Source: Larix kaempferi (Eukaryota; Streptophyta; Pinopsida; Pinales; Pinaceae). From it: DNA of 64,000 nucleotides. The stretch spans positions 3,110,501 through 3,174,500 of the forward strand of contig BSBM01000190.1 of assembly GCA_027924585.1 (NCBI GenBank), written 5' to 3'. The stretch's first letter is position 1. Every line of letters begins with the position of its first letter. Below the pieces are notes generated by a model. The model saw only the letters and a list, made by a program, of their open reading frames with translations, was not told the DNA's origin and did not search any database. Made by a program: the position numbers and the translations under genes. Below, piece after piece: positions 31,844-41,548 of this stretch.

Positions 31844-31965
31844 AAAAAGATTTGTCCTCAAAGCTTTGGTTGGAGAAATTGTTGCAAAATCTGAAGGAGT
31901 GGTTCCCCGGTAGCATCCTCGGGTTGCATTGTGGGCCATTGATGCCTTTAGAGTGTCAGGGAGGA
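31844..31965 (-). pseudogene. pol: Element D chromodomain tail
   Basis: After TGA-like closure of the main ORF, the same frame continues as QWPTMQPEDATGEPLLQILQ, a chromodomain end, then a stop before the polypurine tract. The integrase C-terminus and the first half of the chromodomain are missing between QPSK and this point, a third internal deletion. Confidence 0.7.
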
Positions 31966-33909
31966 TTACTTGGAAGGTTGTAGACGAAGAATAACCCTAT
32001 TATCTATGTGGAAAATGCGCTCAGAACGGTGCTGATCGGCATGTTGTTTCAGGCGAATTCTGGCCATGTGAAGATTATCCTGCAGAATGAGAAGAATATG
32101 ATCGTGGTTGCGAAGAACTGAGTCAATTTCCTGAACTGGGGAGATGCTAAGGGTGTATGGAAGAAGAACTGGTGGTGTATGTCCATAGACTACTTCATAT
32201 GGTGTCCTTTGAGATGTGGTATTGTACCACCAGAGCGCTGCTAGGAAATCCATAGAAATAGTTGGCCAAAGCTGTGGAGGGATGGGCAAGGGTTTGAGCA
32301 ATCCCGAAAGGAGTGTCGTTTCACACTTGTTGACCTGGAAAGTATCACAGTTAGCCACCATCTGTTGAATTGTCATTTTTAGTCCCTGCCAAAAGAAGTT
32401 ACATTGTTCCCGGTCATACACTTTGAAGAACCCAGAGTGGCCTGCTGATGAAGAAGCATGGAGTTCATAGAAAAGATAGCCCTGCTGAACATATTGAAAC
32501 CAATTTGGAACAAGCAGAGAAAGAGCTGTAAGAGAAACTGGGTCATCAATTGTGCGAGAAGGAGCATCTGCCACTATATTGTCCTTATCCTTCTTGTAAG
32601 TGATCGCATAGGGATAACCCATGAGTTGGATAACCCATTTCAGGTGTGTTGGGTAGGAGACCCATTGTTCCAGAAAATATTCCAGACTCGGGAGATCAGT
32701 CTTGATGCAGAAATAATTCCCTAATAGGTATGGCTGCCACCTCTGTACTGCATGCAAAATAGCCATCAGTTCCTGCTGAGAGGTAGATGCAACTAAATTC
32801 TTACCGGAAAGGTCTCTTGAAGGCGACAAGCTCATTGGTTCAGCAAAGACACCTGCATATCTATCCAAGGAAGTAGTGGAGACCATTGATGGGTGCATCT
32901 GAATGGAATGGAGCTGAGCGATGACACCATGTGAATTCTTCTTAAGGATTTTTTCCAGATGATGTGAACTGATGATGCGGAGAGACCCTGGTTGTAAGCC
33001 CATTAATTTGTGTTGTGCCCCATTGACTGAAAACTGCATCCAAAGTTCCGCAAAATCCCATAAGATGGGGCCAAGTGTGCGTAACCATTGAACACCCAAA
33101 ACCACATGACATCCGCCTAAGGACAAGGAAAACATATCAGAGTGCATGTTATAACCTTCCATAGAGATATGCACATTGTGACACTTCCCCTTGCAAGGTA
33201 AGGTGCCCCCATTGGCAACCATGACTTCAAAGTTGGAGCAAGGATGGACAAAACAATCAGCCTGTTTGGCAATCCGAGGGTCAATGAAGTTATGAGTGCT
33301 ACCAGAATCAATGAGTATGGTAAGAGGGAGCTTCTTGAAGTATCCCCTGACTCGCATTGTTTGTGGAGTGGTGACGCCGGCTACAACATGGAGAGAGATC
33401 TCAGGTGGGTCGTCCTGAGATGGGGTGTCAACAGGCGGGTGTTGAATGTCGACTTGATCATCTACTGTATCTTGAGTTTCTTCATCAAGTTCTGAGGCAG
33501 GCGGAGAATCCACATCCAAGAGATAGAGCTGTTTTTGAACACATCTATGTCCCCGAGTGAATTTCTCATCACAATTATAACAAAGCCCTTTTTCTCGGCG
33601 TGCCTGCATCTCTGTTTCAGACAAATGCTTGATAGGAGTTGGTTGAGGAGCAGGCGTGATGGGAGGTTGTTGGGATCCCTTATTTCTGAAGGGAACAAAG
33701 GTGGGTTTGGAGCGTTGTTGAACTGCGATCTTGTCCTCTGCCAACTTAGCCAACCCCAGGACTTCCATCATTGTGTTGGGACAGAACATTTTGACCTCTG
33801 AGCATATTTCATCCTTGAGACCACTGATAAAACAACTCCTGTAGAATTCATCAGACAATCCTTCTGTGTGATTGGCCAGTTTCTCAAATTTTGTCTGATA
33901 CTCTCTCAC
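31966..33909 (-). CDS. pol: Element D gag-protease-RNase H-integrase fusion ORF (RT deleted)
   Basis: 647 codons without a stop. Order: end of gag capsid, knuckle GLCYNCDEKFTRGHRC, protease with intact LTILIDSGSTHNFIDPRIA and VVLGVQWLRTLGP, then at SLSPSRDLSGKNLVAS a direct jump into RNase H (QQELMAILHAVQRWQPYLLG, DNIVADAPSRT). RT is absent. Integrase zinc finger follows (ELHASSSAGHSGFFKVYDR), then MDFLAALWWYNTTSQRTPY, where the core from the first Asp to the helix after Glu is gone. Deletions stay in frame. The protease looks active; the rest cannot copy or integrate by itself. Confidence 0.85.
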   Translation of the reverse strand: MREYQTKFEKLANHTEGLSDEFYRSCFISGLKDEICSEVKMFCPNTMMEVLGLAKLAEDKIAVQQRSKPTFVPFRNKGSQQPPITPAPQPTPIKHLSETEMQARREKGLCYNCDEKFTRGHRCVQKQLYLLDVDSPPASELDEETQDTVDDQVDIQHPPVDTPSQDDPPEISLHVVAGVTTPQTMRVRGYFKKLPLTILIDSGSTHNFIDPRIAKQADCFVHPCSNFEVMVANGGTLPCKGKCHNVHISMEGYNMHSDMFSLSLGGCHVVLGVQWLRTLGPILWDFAELWMQFSVNGAQHKLMGLQPGSLRIISSHHLEKILKKNSHGVIAQLHSIQMHPSMVSTTSLDRYAGVFAEPMSLSPSRDLSGKNLVASTSQQELMAILHAVQRWQPYLLGNYFCIKTDLPSLEYFLEQWVSYPTHLKWVIQLMGYPYAITYKKDKDNIVADAPSRTIDDPVSLTALSLLVPNWFQYVQQGYLFYELHASSSAGHSGFFKVYDREQCNFFWQGLKMTIQQMVANCDTFQVNKCETTLLSGLLKPLPIPPQLWPTISMDFLAALWWYNTTSQRTPYEVVYGHTPPVLLPYTLSISPVQEIDSVLRNHDHILLILQDNLHMARIRLKQHADQHRSERIFHIDNRVILRLQPSK

Positions 33910-34341
33910 TGTGCCAATTTGGTGAAGTTTAGTGAGTGCTCATGTGAAGTCATCAAAAGCAGTAGGACCAAGTCGTGGCGAAAGGAGTTGGCAAAAATTT
34001 GTCCAGTTTGGTTCGGGATGAGCTTTCATGTACCAACGATACCATTGAAGGGCTTCTTGTTCCAAATGAAAGGATGCAAGTGGAACTTTCTGGACATCAA
34101 AAGTATTATGCAGACTGAAATATTGTTATGCTCCGTATATCCATCCAGTTGGACCAGTACCATTGAAGCGAGGAAAATCAAGCTTCGTCCCACGAAAATT
34201 GCTGGAAGAAGAGAACCCGGTGGCTGCAAAAGATTCTGGCTGTCGGTTATTGTTCATGGCTGAATGCTGAAGATGGAGGCTGAGAAATTTTTCATCCAGA
34301 TCTTGGAGTTTGGTTTGGATGGCTGCAAGTGCTTCCTCCAT
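33910..34341 (-). pseudogene. gag: Element D gag N-terminus
   Basis: Starts MEEALAAIQTKLQDLDEKF with a short coiled coil, then KLDFPRFNGTGPTGWIY and ALQWYRWYMKAHPEPNW, the standard chromovirus gag opening. Two stops separate it from the 647-codon ORF: TAA after WIYGA and TGA after DDFT. The frame is the same, so only two point changes would have closed a 790-codon ORF. Confidence 0.82.
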
Positions 34342-35465
34342 GGTGTTTGCTCCTGCGCAGGTGACAACCTTAACCAGGAGTTTTTTTTTTTTGGTTGACT
34401 GGGTAGAAAAACAAAAACAAAAACTGCTTCAGTAAAGGAAAATCTGGATTTGGGAAAAAATTTGAAGGGTAACTGGGGTTTGACTAGGTTTTGGACACTG
34501 TCGAAGAGATAAGGAAGCAAAAAAGGAGGATTTCAGAAGCGAGGTGAAAGAATGGGAAAATTTGGTAGAGGGGACCAAAAAAGCAGAATTCAGAAAGGAA
34601 CTCTGTGGTAAAATTTGAAGGTGATTGGGTGAAATCTGAGGAAGTTATCGCAAACCCTAAAATAGACAAATGTCGGGATTTCGGGCTTTGGAAGGGGAAT
34701 TGGGGTTAGGGTCCTCAGTAATGAAATATGCAAAATGGGATGACAGGGGTTCCCCGAAAATTTCAAGGGAAACATAGTGAAAACAAGGGAGATATGGAGA
34801 AAAAACTGATTTTTATTTTTTATTTTTTATTTTTTTTTATTTATATTTATTTATTTATTTTTATTTATATTTATTATTTATTTATTATTTATTATTTTTT
34901 TTTTATTTTTTTTTATTTTATTTTACGGGCTGGAGTGGCTATGGCTCAGAAGGGCTCTGGAACGGCGCCGAATGGATTGAAAACGGTTGGATCTGGAACG
35001 ACTTGCAGAATGGATCTGAATGGCTGGATCTGAAACGGCGCAGTAGTGATCGACAACAGTTCAGCTGAAAATAGATATGGACCCAGGTATGTGCGGCTTC
35101 CTAATAGTTCAGGGGTTTCACTCGACCACCAATGCTATCTGACGGCTTGCGTATTGGGGCAGTACCCCTCACTCCACGGCTCAGGTAAAAATTGATAACC
35201 ACTTTGCCACAAACGACAGCTCTTGGTTTACCTCACGGGTGGGAACTAGTCAATCGGGTAGGGGTCGTTGCCCTTTTCGTTGGCAGGTCCTCTCAATGGG
35301 CCAGCTACTTCGGGGTTCCTGTGGGTACTCCTCACAATGATTTTTACGGCTTATGCCCAAGTACTTCCCACAGTTAAGCGGATAGGGATTATTCCCAAAT
35401 CCGAACCTGCAACAGATGCGAAAAAAAAATTTGGCAGAAATTTCACCCAACGAGCCCAAGAAAGT
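34342..35465 (-). other. Element D leader with AT low-complexity tract
   Basis: Untranslated leader of about 1.1 kb. 34,808-34,925 is almost pure T and A (TTTATTTATTTA type). No ORF of interest is present. Confidence 0.7.
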
Positions 35466-35477
35466 GCTCTGATACCA
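35466..35477 (-). other. Primer binding site of element D (initiator tRNA-Met)
   Basis: Minus strand reads TGGTATCAGAGC, an exact match to the site used by plant elements primed by initiator tRNA-Met, two bases after the 5' LTR. Confidence 0.92.
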
Positions 35478-35479
35478 GA

Positions 35480-35865
35480 TGTGAAGTACTTGCAACAATT
35501 AATTAATAAGAATATGCGAAATAGCAGAAATGATAGAACTTAGAATCACTTTTATATTGATCATGGACACTTCGAGGGGGCAACCTCCTTTGAGCAAGCT
35601 CAATACAATTAACTTCACGGTGCCTTCAATAACCTCAACACACACTTATATACTAAGTCTATGCCCAATACTATGGGTCAAAACCATGGGACATATAATA
35701 CTATGGGACGACTTACAAAGCCTATGTGTCCAATACTATGGGTCAATACTATGGGCTAATATAAACTATGAATCAACAAATACTACGAGATGACTTACAA
35801 AGCATATGCGTCCAACAACAATATACTAACATAGTAAAGAGAAGGGTTGACATGGGTTCTTAACA
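35480..35865 (-). repeat. 5' LTR of element D
   Basis: 386 bp, TGTTAAGAAC to AGTACTTCACA on the minus strand, ending at TSD AAATG (35,866-35,870). Confidence 0.92.
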
Positions 35866-35948
35866 AAATGGTAGTGTCATAATACAAAAATGGAGCCCGT
35901 AGCCCTCAAAAATATACATATCGATACAAAAATGGGACTCTGAGATAT

Positions 35949-36091
35949 CTAAGCTCTACAAGGAGGCCTAGCTGCCACCTCGACAAGATGCATCTCATAG
36001 TAATATTGTACTGCATTTGCTATACGCTGCAGTAGTCACACCCAGTTGGTCGGTACCCCCACCACATGGCGCTGCATATCCTCTGGTAGCT
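35949..36091 (-). pseudogene. Antisense accessory gene of A, distal end of exon 2
   Basis: Minus strand encodes PEDMQRHVVGVPTNWVWLLQ and continues to TAG at 35,949-35,951. B has the parallel sequence at about 52,232-52,376 and a TAG at the same place, so I take this as the natural end. It is separated from the rest of exon 2 by a 1-kb insertion. Confidence 0.6.
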
Positions 36092-37115
36092 GCACTCACA
36101 GGGGATTCACTCAATAAATCGTTGTCATAGCACGTTCGATCATGGCATATGAAACAATACCCCTAATTTCACTAAATATTGGAAAATACCTTCCAAAATC
36201 ATTTTTTTAACCCCCTCCCAATATGCCTTCCCAATTAAAAAAAAACCCCTATTTTCACTAGATATTGTATGTATCAATTTTTTCATTAACATTTTTTATA
36301 CCCCTTTATATTTCTACCTAGTATATTGATATGATACCACTCTTATGACCCCACATGCATTATACAATGCACCTTGCTTCTTTCGATGTATATTGTGGAT
36401 GCACATTACTTCACCCACAATGCAATTACTCAACCACATATCATTATGATTTGCAACATCTATTGGTCTAATGAAGAGATAGGAGATCACTTCTTGTATG
36501 TCACTAGAGCCAATGCACACATTACAACATTTAGATTGCATTTTGCAGTTCCCCAATCGCTAACTAAGCTTGTTGTGGGATAGGTATCCAAGCCCCCAGG
36601 GCTTGTAACAAGATCTAGGAGGTTGACTAAACCTCCCAAGGCCTGTAATAGGCATGAGTGGTTGGGTATTCAATCCCCAAAGGTCTATCAACGGCCTATA
36701 ATCAGCCCTGGAGGCTTAGAGCCTCCCAAGGTTATTGGTAACAACTGGCTGAGTGCTAATGGTAACAATTGGCTGTCAGTGACTACTATCTCTCGACTAT
36801 GATCGATTGGAAACCCACTTCACCAAGAAACCCGCTGGACTCAAGCATACCTCAAGATGCGATTTCATTGCGTACTAGTAAGCTCGAGCCTTGCCTCAAT
36901 CCAATTTCCCATCCGTTCGTGATCCCGCCATCTCCATTTGGAGGATATTTGTTAGCCCGCCCATATAAAAAAGACCCCAAAGTATTTTTGTATTGTTACA
37001 TTAAATAAAAAAACCCTTTTCCCTTTAATATATATGCAATATAATTTTTAGGTTTTCATGAATATTTAATGCTGGAATATGAATGAACGTGGTATTATAT
37101 TGCCTTCTAGTGAAG
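36092..37115. other. 1-kb A-specific insertion in exon 2 of the antisense gene
   Basis: Absent from B, where the flanking sequences are contiguous near 52,230. AT-rich with poly-A and poly-T tracts, and with an inverted repeat GGAGGTT-GACTA-AACCTCC near 36,618. No clear terminal repeats, TSD or ORF. It could be a decayed transposable element, or a remnant lost from B. Its right edge creates a TAG at 37,107 in exon 2. Confidence 0.5.
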
Positions 37116-37279
37116 CCCCCATGTCCACGCTATCTCTATACCCGGTACCCTGTTGGTCATCCGTGATAAGTTGACCCGCATAGTCTGTAGTGTACGCTCT
37201 ACCGTAGCACCCACTACCTCATCGTCCCTGCCCCGTCGACGATGTCTCGGGAAGCCCTCGGGTCTCACTAGTCCCTTAT
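37107..37279 (-). pseudogene. Antisense accessory gene of A, exon 2 (proximal)
   Basis: After the 122-bp intron the frame reads DKGLVRPEGFPRHRRRGRDD then EVVGATVERTLQTM and NLSRMTNRVPG. B keeps a parallel reading with changes (RPDGFSRHCHRGRGDEMVG), which supports coding. The RHRRRGR cluster is a basic patch that might bind nucleic acid or act as a nuclear signal (inference). Confidence 0.6.
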
Positions 37280-37401
37280 CTAGAGCAAACAATGAAATAT
37301 TAATATATGATACTACCCCCAAAAATATTTTTGCATTTACATTTATAATAAAAAATCCATAAAAATTTAATACACCAAAAAACATAAAAAGAGTAACTCA
37401 C
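37280..37401 (-). other. Candidate intron in the antisense gene of A
   Basis: Minus strand: exon ends GACATCG, intron opens GTGAGT and closes TTGTTTGCTCTAG. 122 bp, AT-rich, phase 1. Joining restores the frame from GDI to DKGLVRPEG. In B the donor is kept (GTGAGT at 52,028) but about 70 bp with the acceptor are lost. Confidence 0.62.
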
Positions 37402-38258
37402 CGATGTCTCCAAACGCTGCTCCTTTTGGAAGTGGCATGTCACAATCCTGGCGAAAGTCTATCCCTGCATAGGGGTGGTCATCTATAGCTATGACTTGTC
37501 GGTCCCACCAGTGAAAGAACTCTTCCATGTATGGTGATGCATGATGGCCACCACCCTGTCGCATCAAGACCTCTTCCCACCGGGTCAGGGCTGGGTCGCA
37601 GAGACTATGAGGAGGGACTTCAACCCTCGGACTGAGCCCCATAACTTGCTCAAAGAAGAAACTGCATAAGATACTGCCGTATCCAAATTTTTTTTCCTCC
37701 CCTTGCTTGCACTCCGTCAACTGGGTCTTCATGGACCCCAGTAGCGTTGTGCACCATTCAAATATCATGGGCTGGATACACTGTGACACATAGAACATCA
37801 CCGTCCTAGACGCCTGGTGAAGAGCTTTTGAACCTGAAATCCACACTAAGGTATCCACTATAACATTCATGCTCAGATTGACTATGGCTCTGATGGGCAC
37901 TTGACTCCCCACTACCCAAGTATTTAGAACACAATACCACTCTATATAGTCGGGGATGGTGATCCTACCACCCACAGAACGAGATTGAAGGCTTGCCACT
38001 TCACCTCGACGGGAAAAACCAGTAATGAAGTAGATATCATACTTCCAAAGAGAGTATTTTCCCGTCTAGGTTGAATTTCTGTGCATGTATGTCCCAGTAA
38101 TCTATCAAATGGTGGAGCAATAGGTTTTGGGCCCTCCAACCCCCTATGTTCCAAAATTTGTATAGCCCACATGCTTGTAACACTTGCTGTGGAGGCAAAT
38201 CATTGTGGACAGCCTCATTTGCAAGGTCATGTTCCCTCTTTCTCCACTCTCGAACCAT
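37402..38258 (-). pseudogene. Antisense accessory gene of A, exon 1 (plant-mobile-domain-like)
   Basis: Antisense to pol. Starts MVREWRKREHDLANEAVHND, then QQVLQACGLYKFWNIGGWRA, LLLHHLIDYWDIHAQKF, LDGKILSLEVEDIYFITGFS and RRGEVASL, a pattern like the plant mobile domain (GL, then Trp, F-x-L-G-E/K, L-x-D/E, LTGL-x-G). The second half has WVVGSQVPIRAIVNLSM, FEWCTTLLGSMKTQ, and a Trp- and His-rich end (EEFFHWWDRQVIAIDDHPYA). One frameshift near 38,035 (two bases missing against B); otherwise open. The TATA box is 400 bp upstream, with an acceptor AG directly before the ATG. Accessory genes in antisense beyond pol are known in maize Grande. Confidence 0.68.
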
Positions 38259-38524
38259 CTTGGAGGAAGAGAAAGCAAAAATTTAGTCATTTGCATTTAA
38301 AAAACTAACTTCACGGCTGTACCCACGGGCAATTTTGCTCACAAAGGCGAGTACTTGCGGTCAACTCATGCGTTGACTACGAGTACCTTTCCCTACCCAT
38401 GACCCGCATACTTGTATCCCACGGGTAGCGCCGTGACCAGTTAGGGCTTGGCCACATAAAAAATCCAACCAATGAAAATTGAAATAAAAGCATTAAAATG
38501 AAAGCTATGGATGAGACTACCAAC
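38259..38524 (-). other. Candidate 5' leader intron of the antisense gene of A
   Basis: Minus strand donor GAGCAG|GTTGGTAG (38,524) and acceptor CTTTCTCTTCCTCCAAG|ATG (38,259). B has the same two sites 267 bp apart (50,904-51,170). The acceptor pyrimidine tract is strong; the donor is moderate. Confidence 0.5.
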
Positions 38525-38657
38525 CTGCTCCTGACGGTTCGATGAAAGGATGCCCGTAGTTCCCAGAATTAGTAGTTGAACTTTGAGGTGAAAACTAACC
38601 ACAAAACTCCAAATGGGTGAATAGTAAAAATGAATTGTAAATTTTAATTTTTTGTTA

Positions 38658-38667
38658 CTATTTATAA
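38658..38667 (-). promoter_or_regulatory. TATA box of the antisense gene of A
   Basis: Minus strand TTATAAATAG within GAAAATTATAAATAGTAACA. The identical core lies in B at 50,761-50,770, also about 400 bp before the ATG. The surrounding sequence is conserved between the copies. Confidence 0.55.
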
Positions 38668-40610
38668 TTTTCAAAACCCACTTATCTATAGTTTCCGCCA
38701 TTTTAAGCTGTTTTGGACTAATATAATGTCATGGAGTAGCATTTTTTGACCAGATTTCTTCGGCGATGATTGTTTTGGACCATTTCGCGCCTACGGCAGG
38801 TATATTTCACACCTGGCATATGGGTTAGATGTCATTTTCACATGCATTATGCATTTGACCTTTTGACCAGTTTCATAAACCCTAGGTGCGACCCCACTTC
38901 TTAATTGACATGGAGCCTTCACATTGTTATAGAAGTGTCGTTATGTGGCGATAGGGCCTTTCTGAACATGGGTACCCTATTTAAAACCCCCCTTTTGCAT
39001 TATGGTGCCCATGCCGTTGTTTTTCCTTAGGATCGGGAGTCCTTTGTAGTTACGCCATGACTTTGCGATAAAGACTCGTACTCTACTTTGTCTTATGCTG
39101 GCCATCTTCCATAAGGAATCACTCATTTATATCAAGTTGTGATTGCATTTCATCATCCTGCTTGCCGCTTTAGCCTTGTGCTGGCTCCCGCTTACTCAGT
39201 TGTTATCCTGGTGCCTGAGCACTTTCCCTATCGAGCCCTATAGAGCTTACATTTGTCCTTCAAAATTTGATGACCTTATGACCCTAAGGGAACACCCCCC
39301 CCGAGTGTCTACATCCTGCATACACTTCCTTGCATTGATCATAGGTATGTTCCACTACTTGTGACTAATCTGCTCGCTATTTGACACTCGTTCCCTCATT
39401 GTACTATAAGCAATTTTATTCTTTTGCAAGCTTTTCCAAATATGAAAAAGACCAAAAAAATCAAATATTCCAAAAAGTCAGACGAGATTATGGTTACTAC
39501 TTCTAGTTGGCAACTATTGTGTCTCCTTTGAACAGAGCATTCATTCCACTCCATACATTATGAGTCAGGACTATAGTTGGACCTTAGGAGCTATACTTGT
39601 TTCTCAATTTACTCCACCGATTGGTTAAGCTTCCAGTAATTATGGAGCCCTTTGTGATTCCTCCTGCATCGCACAGTTTATATTGAGTTTATGCTGCTCG
39701 AGTCTATCCATCTGCTCATACTCTTGTTCAGAGGAAGTACTGAAACCAGAGTCGGCCACTCCTTAGATTTCCTGACTATTGCATGTCGGCCATCCTTATT
39801 GAGTCATCCATTTCACTTGAGTTCTTCCAAATCTTTCAGCGTAGTTGGTACCTCGTGTTGGTTGATGGGGGATGTCTTAACGCCCTCCTTCCAACGAGTT
39901 TCGTTCCATCGACTTCAACCCATTTAGTCCGGAACTTGAGACTTAGAGCTTGGCTGAGTACCTTGAGGCTTGTAGTCATTAGTGGTAGGTTATCTCGCCA
40001 TCGATAGTTTTGGGAATACATCAATGTCCCTTGATCGATGGATGCATCTTAGTGTTCAACTTCAACACATCTATTTGCACTTTGATGATTGTACTTTGTG
40101 CCTTGATTCCCATTTTTCATTATTGGTGGGTTATCTCGAGTCTATTAACGGTATACATTATTGACCAGTAATAAGATGATGTCACATTAGGTTCGACCTC
40201 AACTCCTTTATTCACTTGACGGGACTTGCACCGTCGAAGACTTGTGTAGAAGACCCCAGGAGATAGTGTCATTCAGTATGCTACTTATGATCGTGACTTT
40301 ACATCTGAGATATCACCTCTCAAATATCAGCAGTTTGTACCTCCATTTTGCACTAGTTGTTTCCTTTTCATCAGGAGACCATATCTAACTATAGAGGGAT
40401 CATGGCTATGATCACTTATGACATGTATTCACTATGTACTACTTATTCATGGCCAATGTATCATATTGTTGTACTATACCGACATGTACTCAGGGATATT
40501 ATTGTATTATGACGAGTGAGCTACTCCTTCCACTTGTGTCTCCATCACTCCACATCTAAGATTTATAATGTATTTCGACCATCGTAGCATCAGTCTCTAA
40601 CCTCACACAT
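38668..40610 (+). other. 3' untranslated tail of element A
   Basis: About 1.9 kb, aligned in reverse with 48,827-50,760 of B along its length. Short open frames here and in B differ and carry no recognised domain, so I call it non-coding. Confidence 0.7.
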
Positions 40611-40621
40611 TAGGGGGCATA
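40611..40621 (+). other. Polypurine tract of element A
   Basis: TAGGGGGCATA directly before the 3' LTR; conserved in B at 48,816-48,826 in reverse. Confidence 0.6.
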
Positions 40622-41548
40622 TGTTACAACATAATTTTCCACCTTGTGAGCATCAACACTCTTTGGCCTGCAGGATCCATTTTACTGACTCAGATCCACT
40701 TTATATCCTCCCAACACATTATTTCCCTATTTTTTCCCCTGTACGCTAGCTGTATCACTTCAGTGCGTGTACCCACGAGTTGCATCACTACAGCCCGCGG
40801 GTACCATGTAAAATGGTAAAAATCACTAGTTAATTATTTTTTATTCCCAAAAAACGGTCATAGGGTGGCCTTTGGCCCTCCATTTTCCCCGAAACGCCTC
40901 GATGTGTCTTTTCACTTACCTTTGGGAGGACTATATATTGAGCACATATGGCATATGGATGGGAGGAGAAAGAGAGAGCAAGAGAACTCTAGTGGATTTT
41001 TTCCCTATCTTGAGTCTACACTCATTGATCCTTGTTGTTGTGAACCCTTTATGTTCACCTTCCAAACTCCTATCATAGTTTGAGTTTTCCATTCCATGGA
41101 GGATTGAAGTGGTGGAGGCACAAGTGGAGAGACCCAGATCTTGGTTCAGATTGGTTGCCGACAAGAGGTCGTATCACATTATACTTCTTGTTATTTATTA
41201 ATAGAAATACTCATATTCCCGTCCATTAATGTTGTGAATGTTGTTATATTACGTTGAGTTGCATTTACTGATAATATCATGGACCATTGCTTTTGATGAT
41301 GTTAATGTCTTTCATATATCATATGTGCTTGTTGTATATTGGTTGTCAAGACTAATTTGTAGGTTCAAGTGCATGAGTTGAAAGCTCCAACGGGGATCTA
41401 CATCAAACGTTTGGATCGAGGTTGGTTATACTCTTCATTATCTTCGCATTGTCATTTATATAGCATAGCATTTAGAATTGAGTTAATTTATGGTAGTCAG
41501 CTGTTTGTTGTGGTCTACCCCAAGCCATAGGAAGTTTTCTCCAACACA
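40622..41548 (+). repeat. 3' LTR of element A
   Basis: 927 bp, TGTTACAACA to CCAACACA, with TATA-like CTATATATTG near 40,931. It is followed by GCAGG (41,549-41,553), TSD partner of ACAGG at 8,281-8,285, and then E LTR sequence rather than a primer site, so this is the downstream LTR. Confidence 0.9.

Larger units (their letters stand above)
31442..35865 (-). mobile_element. Element D: deleted, non-autonomous chromovirus
   Basis: 4,424 bp with LTRs of 387 and 386 bp, about 95% alike by eye. TSD AAATG is perfect (31,437-31,441 and 35,866-35,870), and B carries the empty site (AAAAAATGG at about 52,470-52,478, read in reverse). It has a perfect initiator-Met primer site and a polypurine tract. 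The coding part lacks most of RT, the integrase core and part of the chromodomain. Confidence 0.93.
8286..41548 (+). mobile_element. Element A: Tat-like Ty3/gypsy element, with C and D inside
   Basis: LTR to LTR span of 33.3 kb; about 15 kb belongs to A after removing C (10,677-24,433) and D (31,442-35,865). The LTRs are 923 and 927 bp. The TSD is ACAGG/GCAGG, and E LTR sequence lies on both sides. Order: LTR, long leader, gag, protease, RT, gypsy RNase H, integrase, second RNase H, antisense accessory gene, 2-kb untranslated tail, polypurine tract, LTR. The second RNase H and the antisense gene place it with the plant Tat lineage (family knowledge). Broken by stops, a frameshift near 27,790 and the two insertions. 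Confidence 0.88.
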
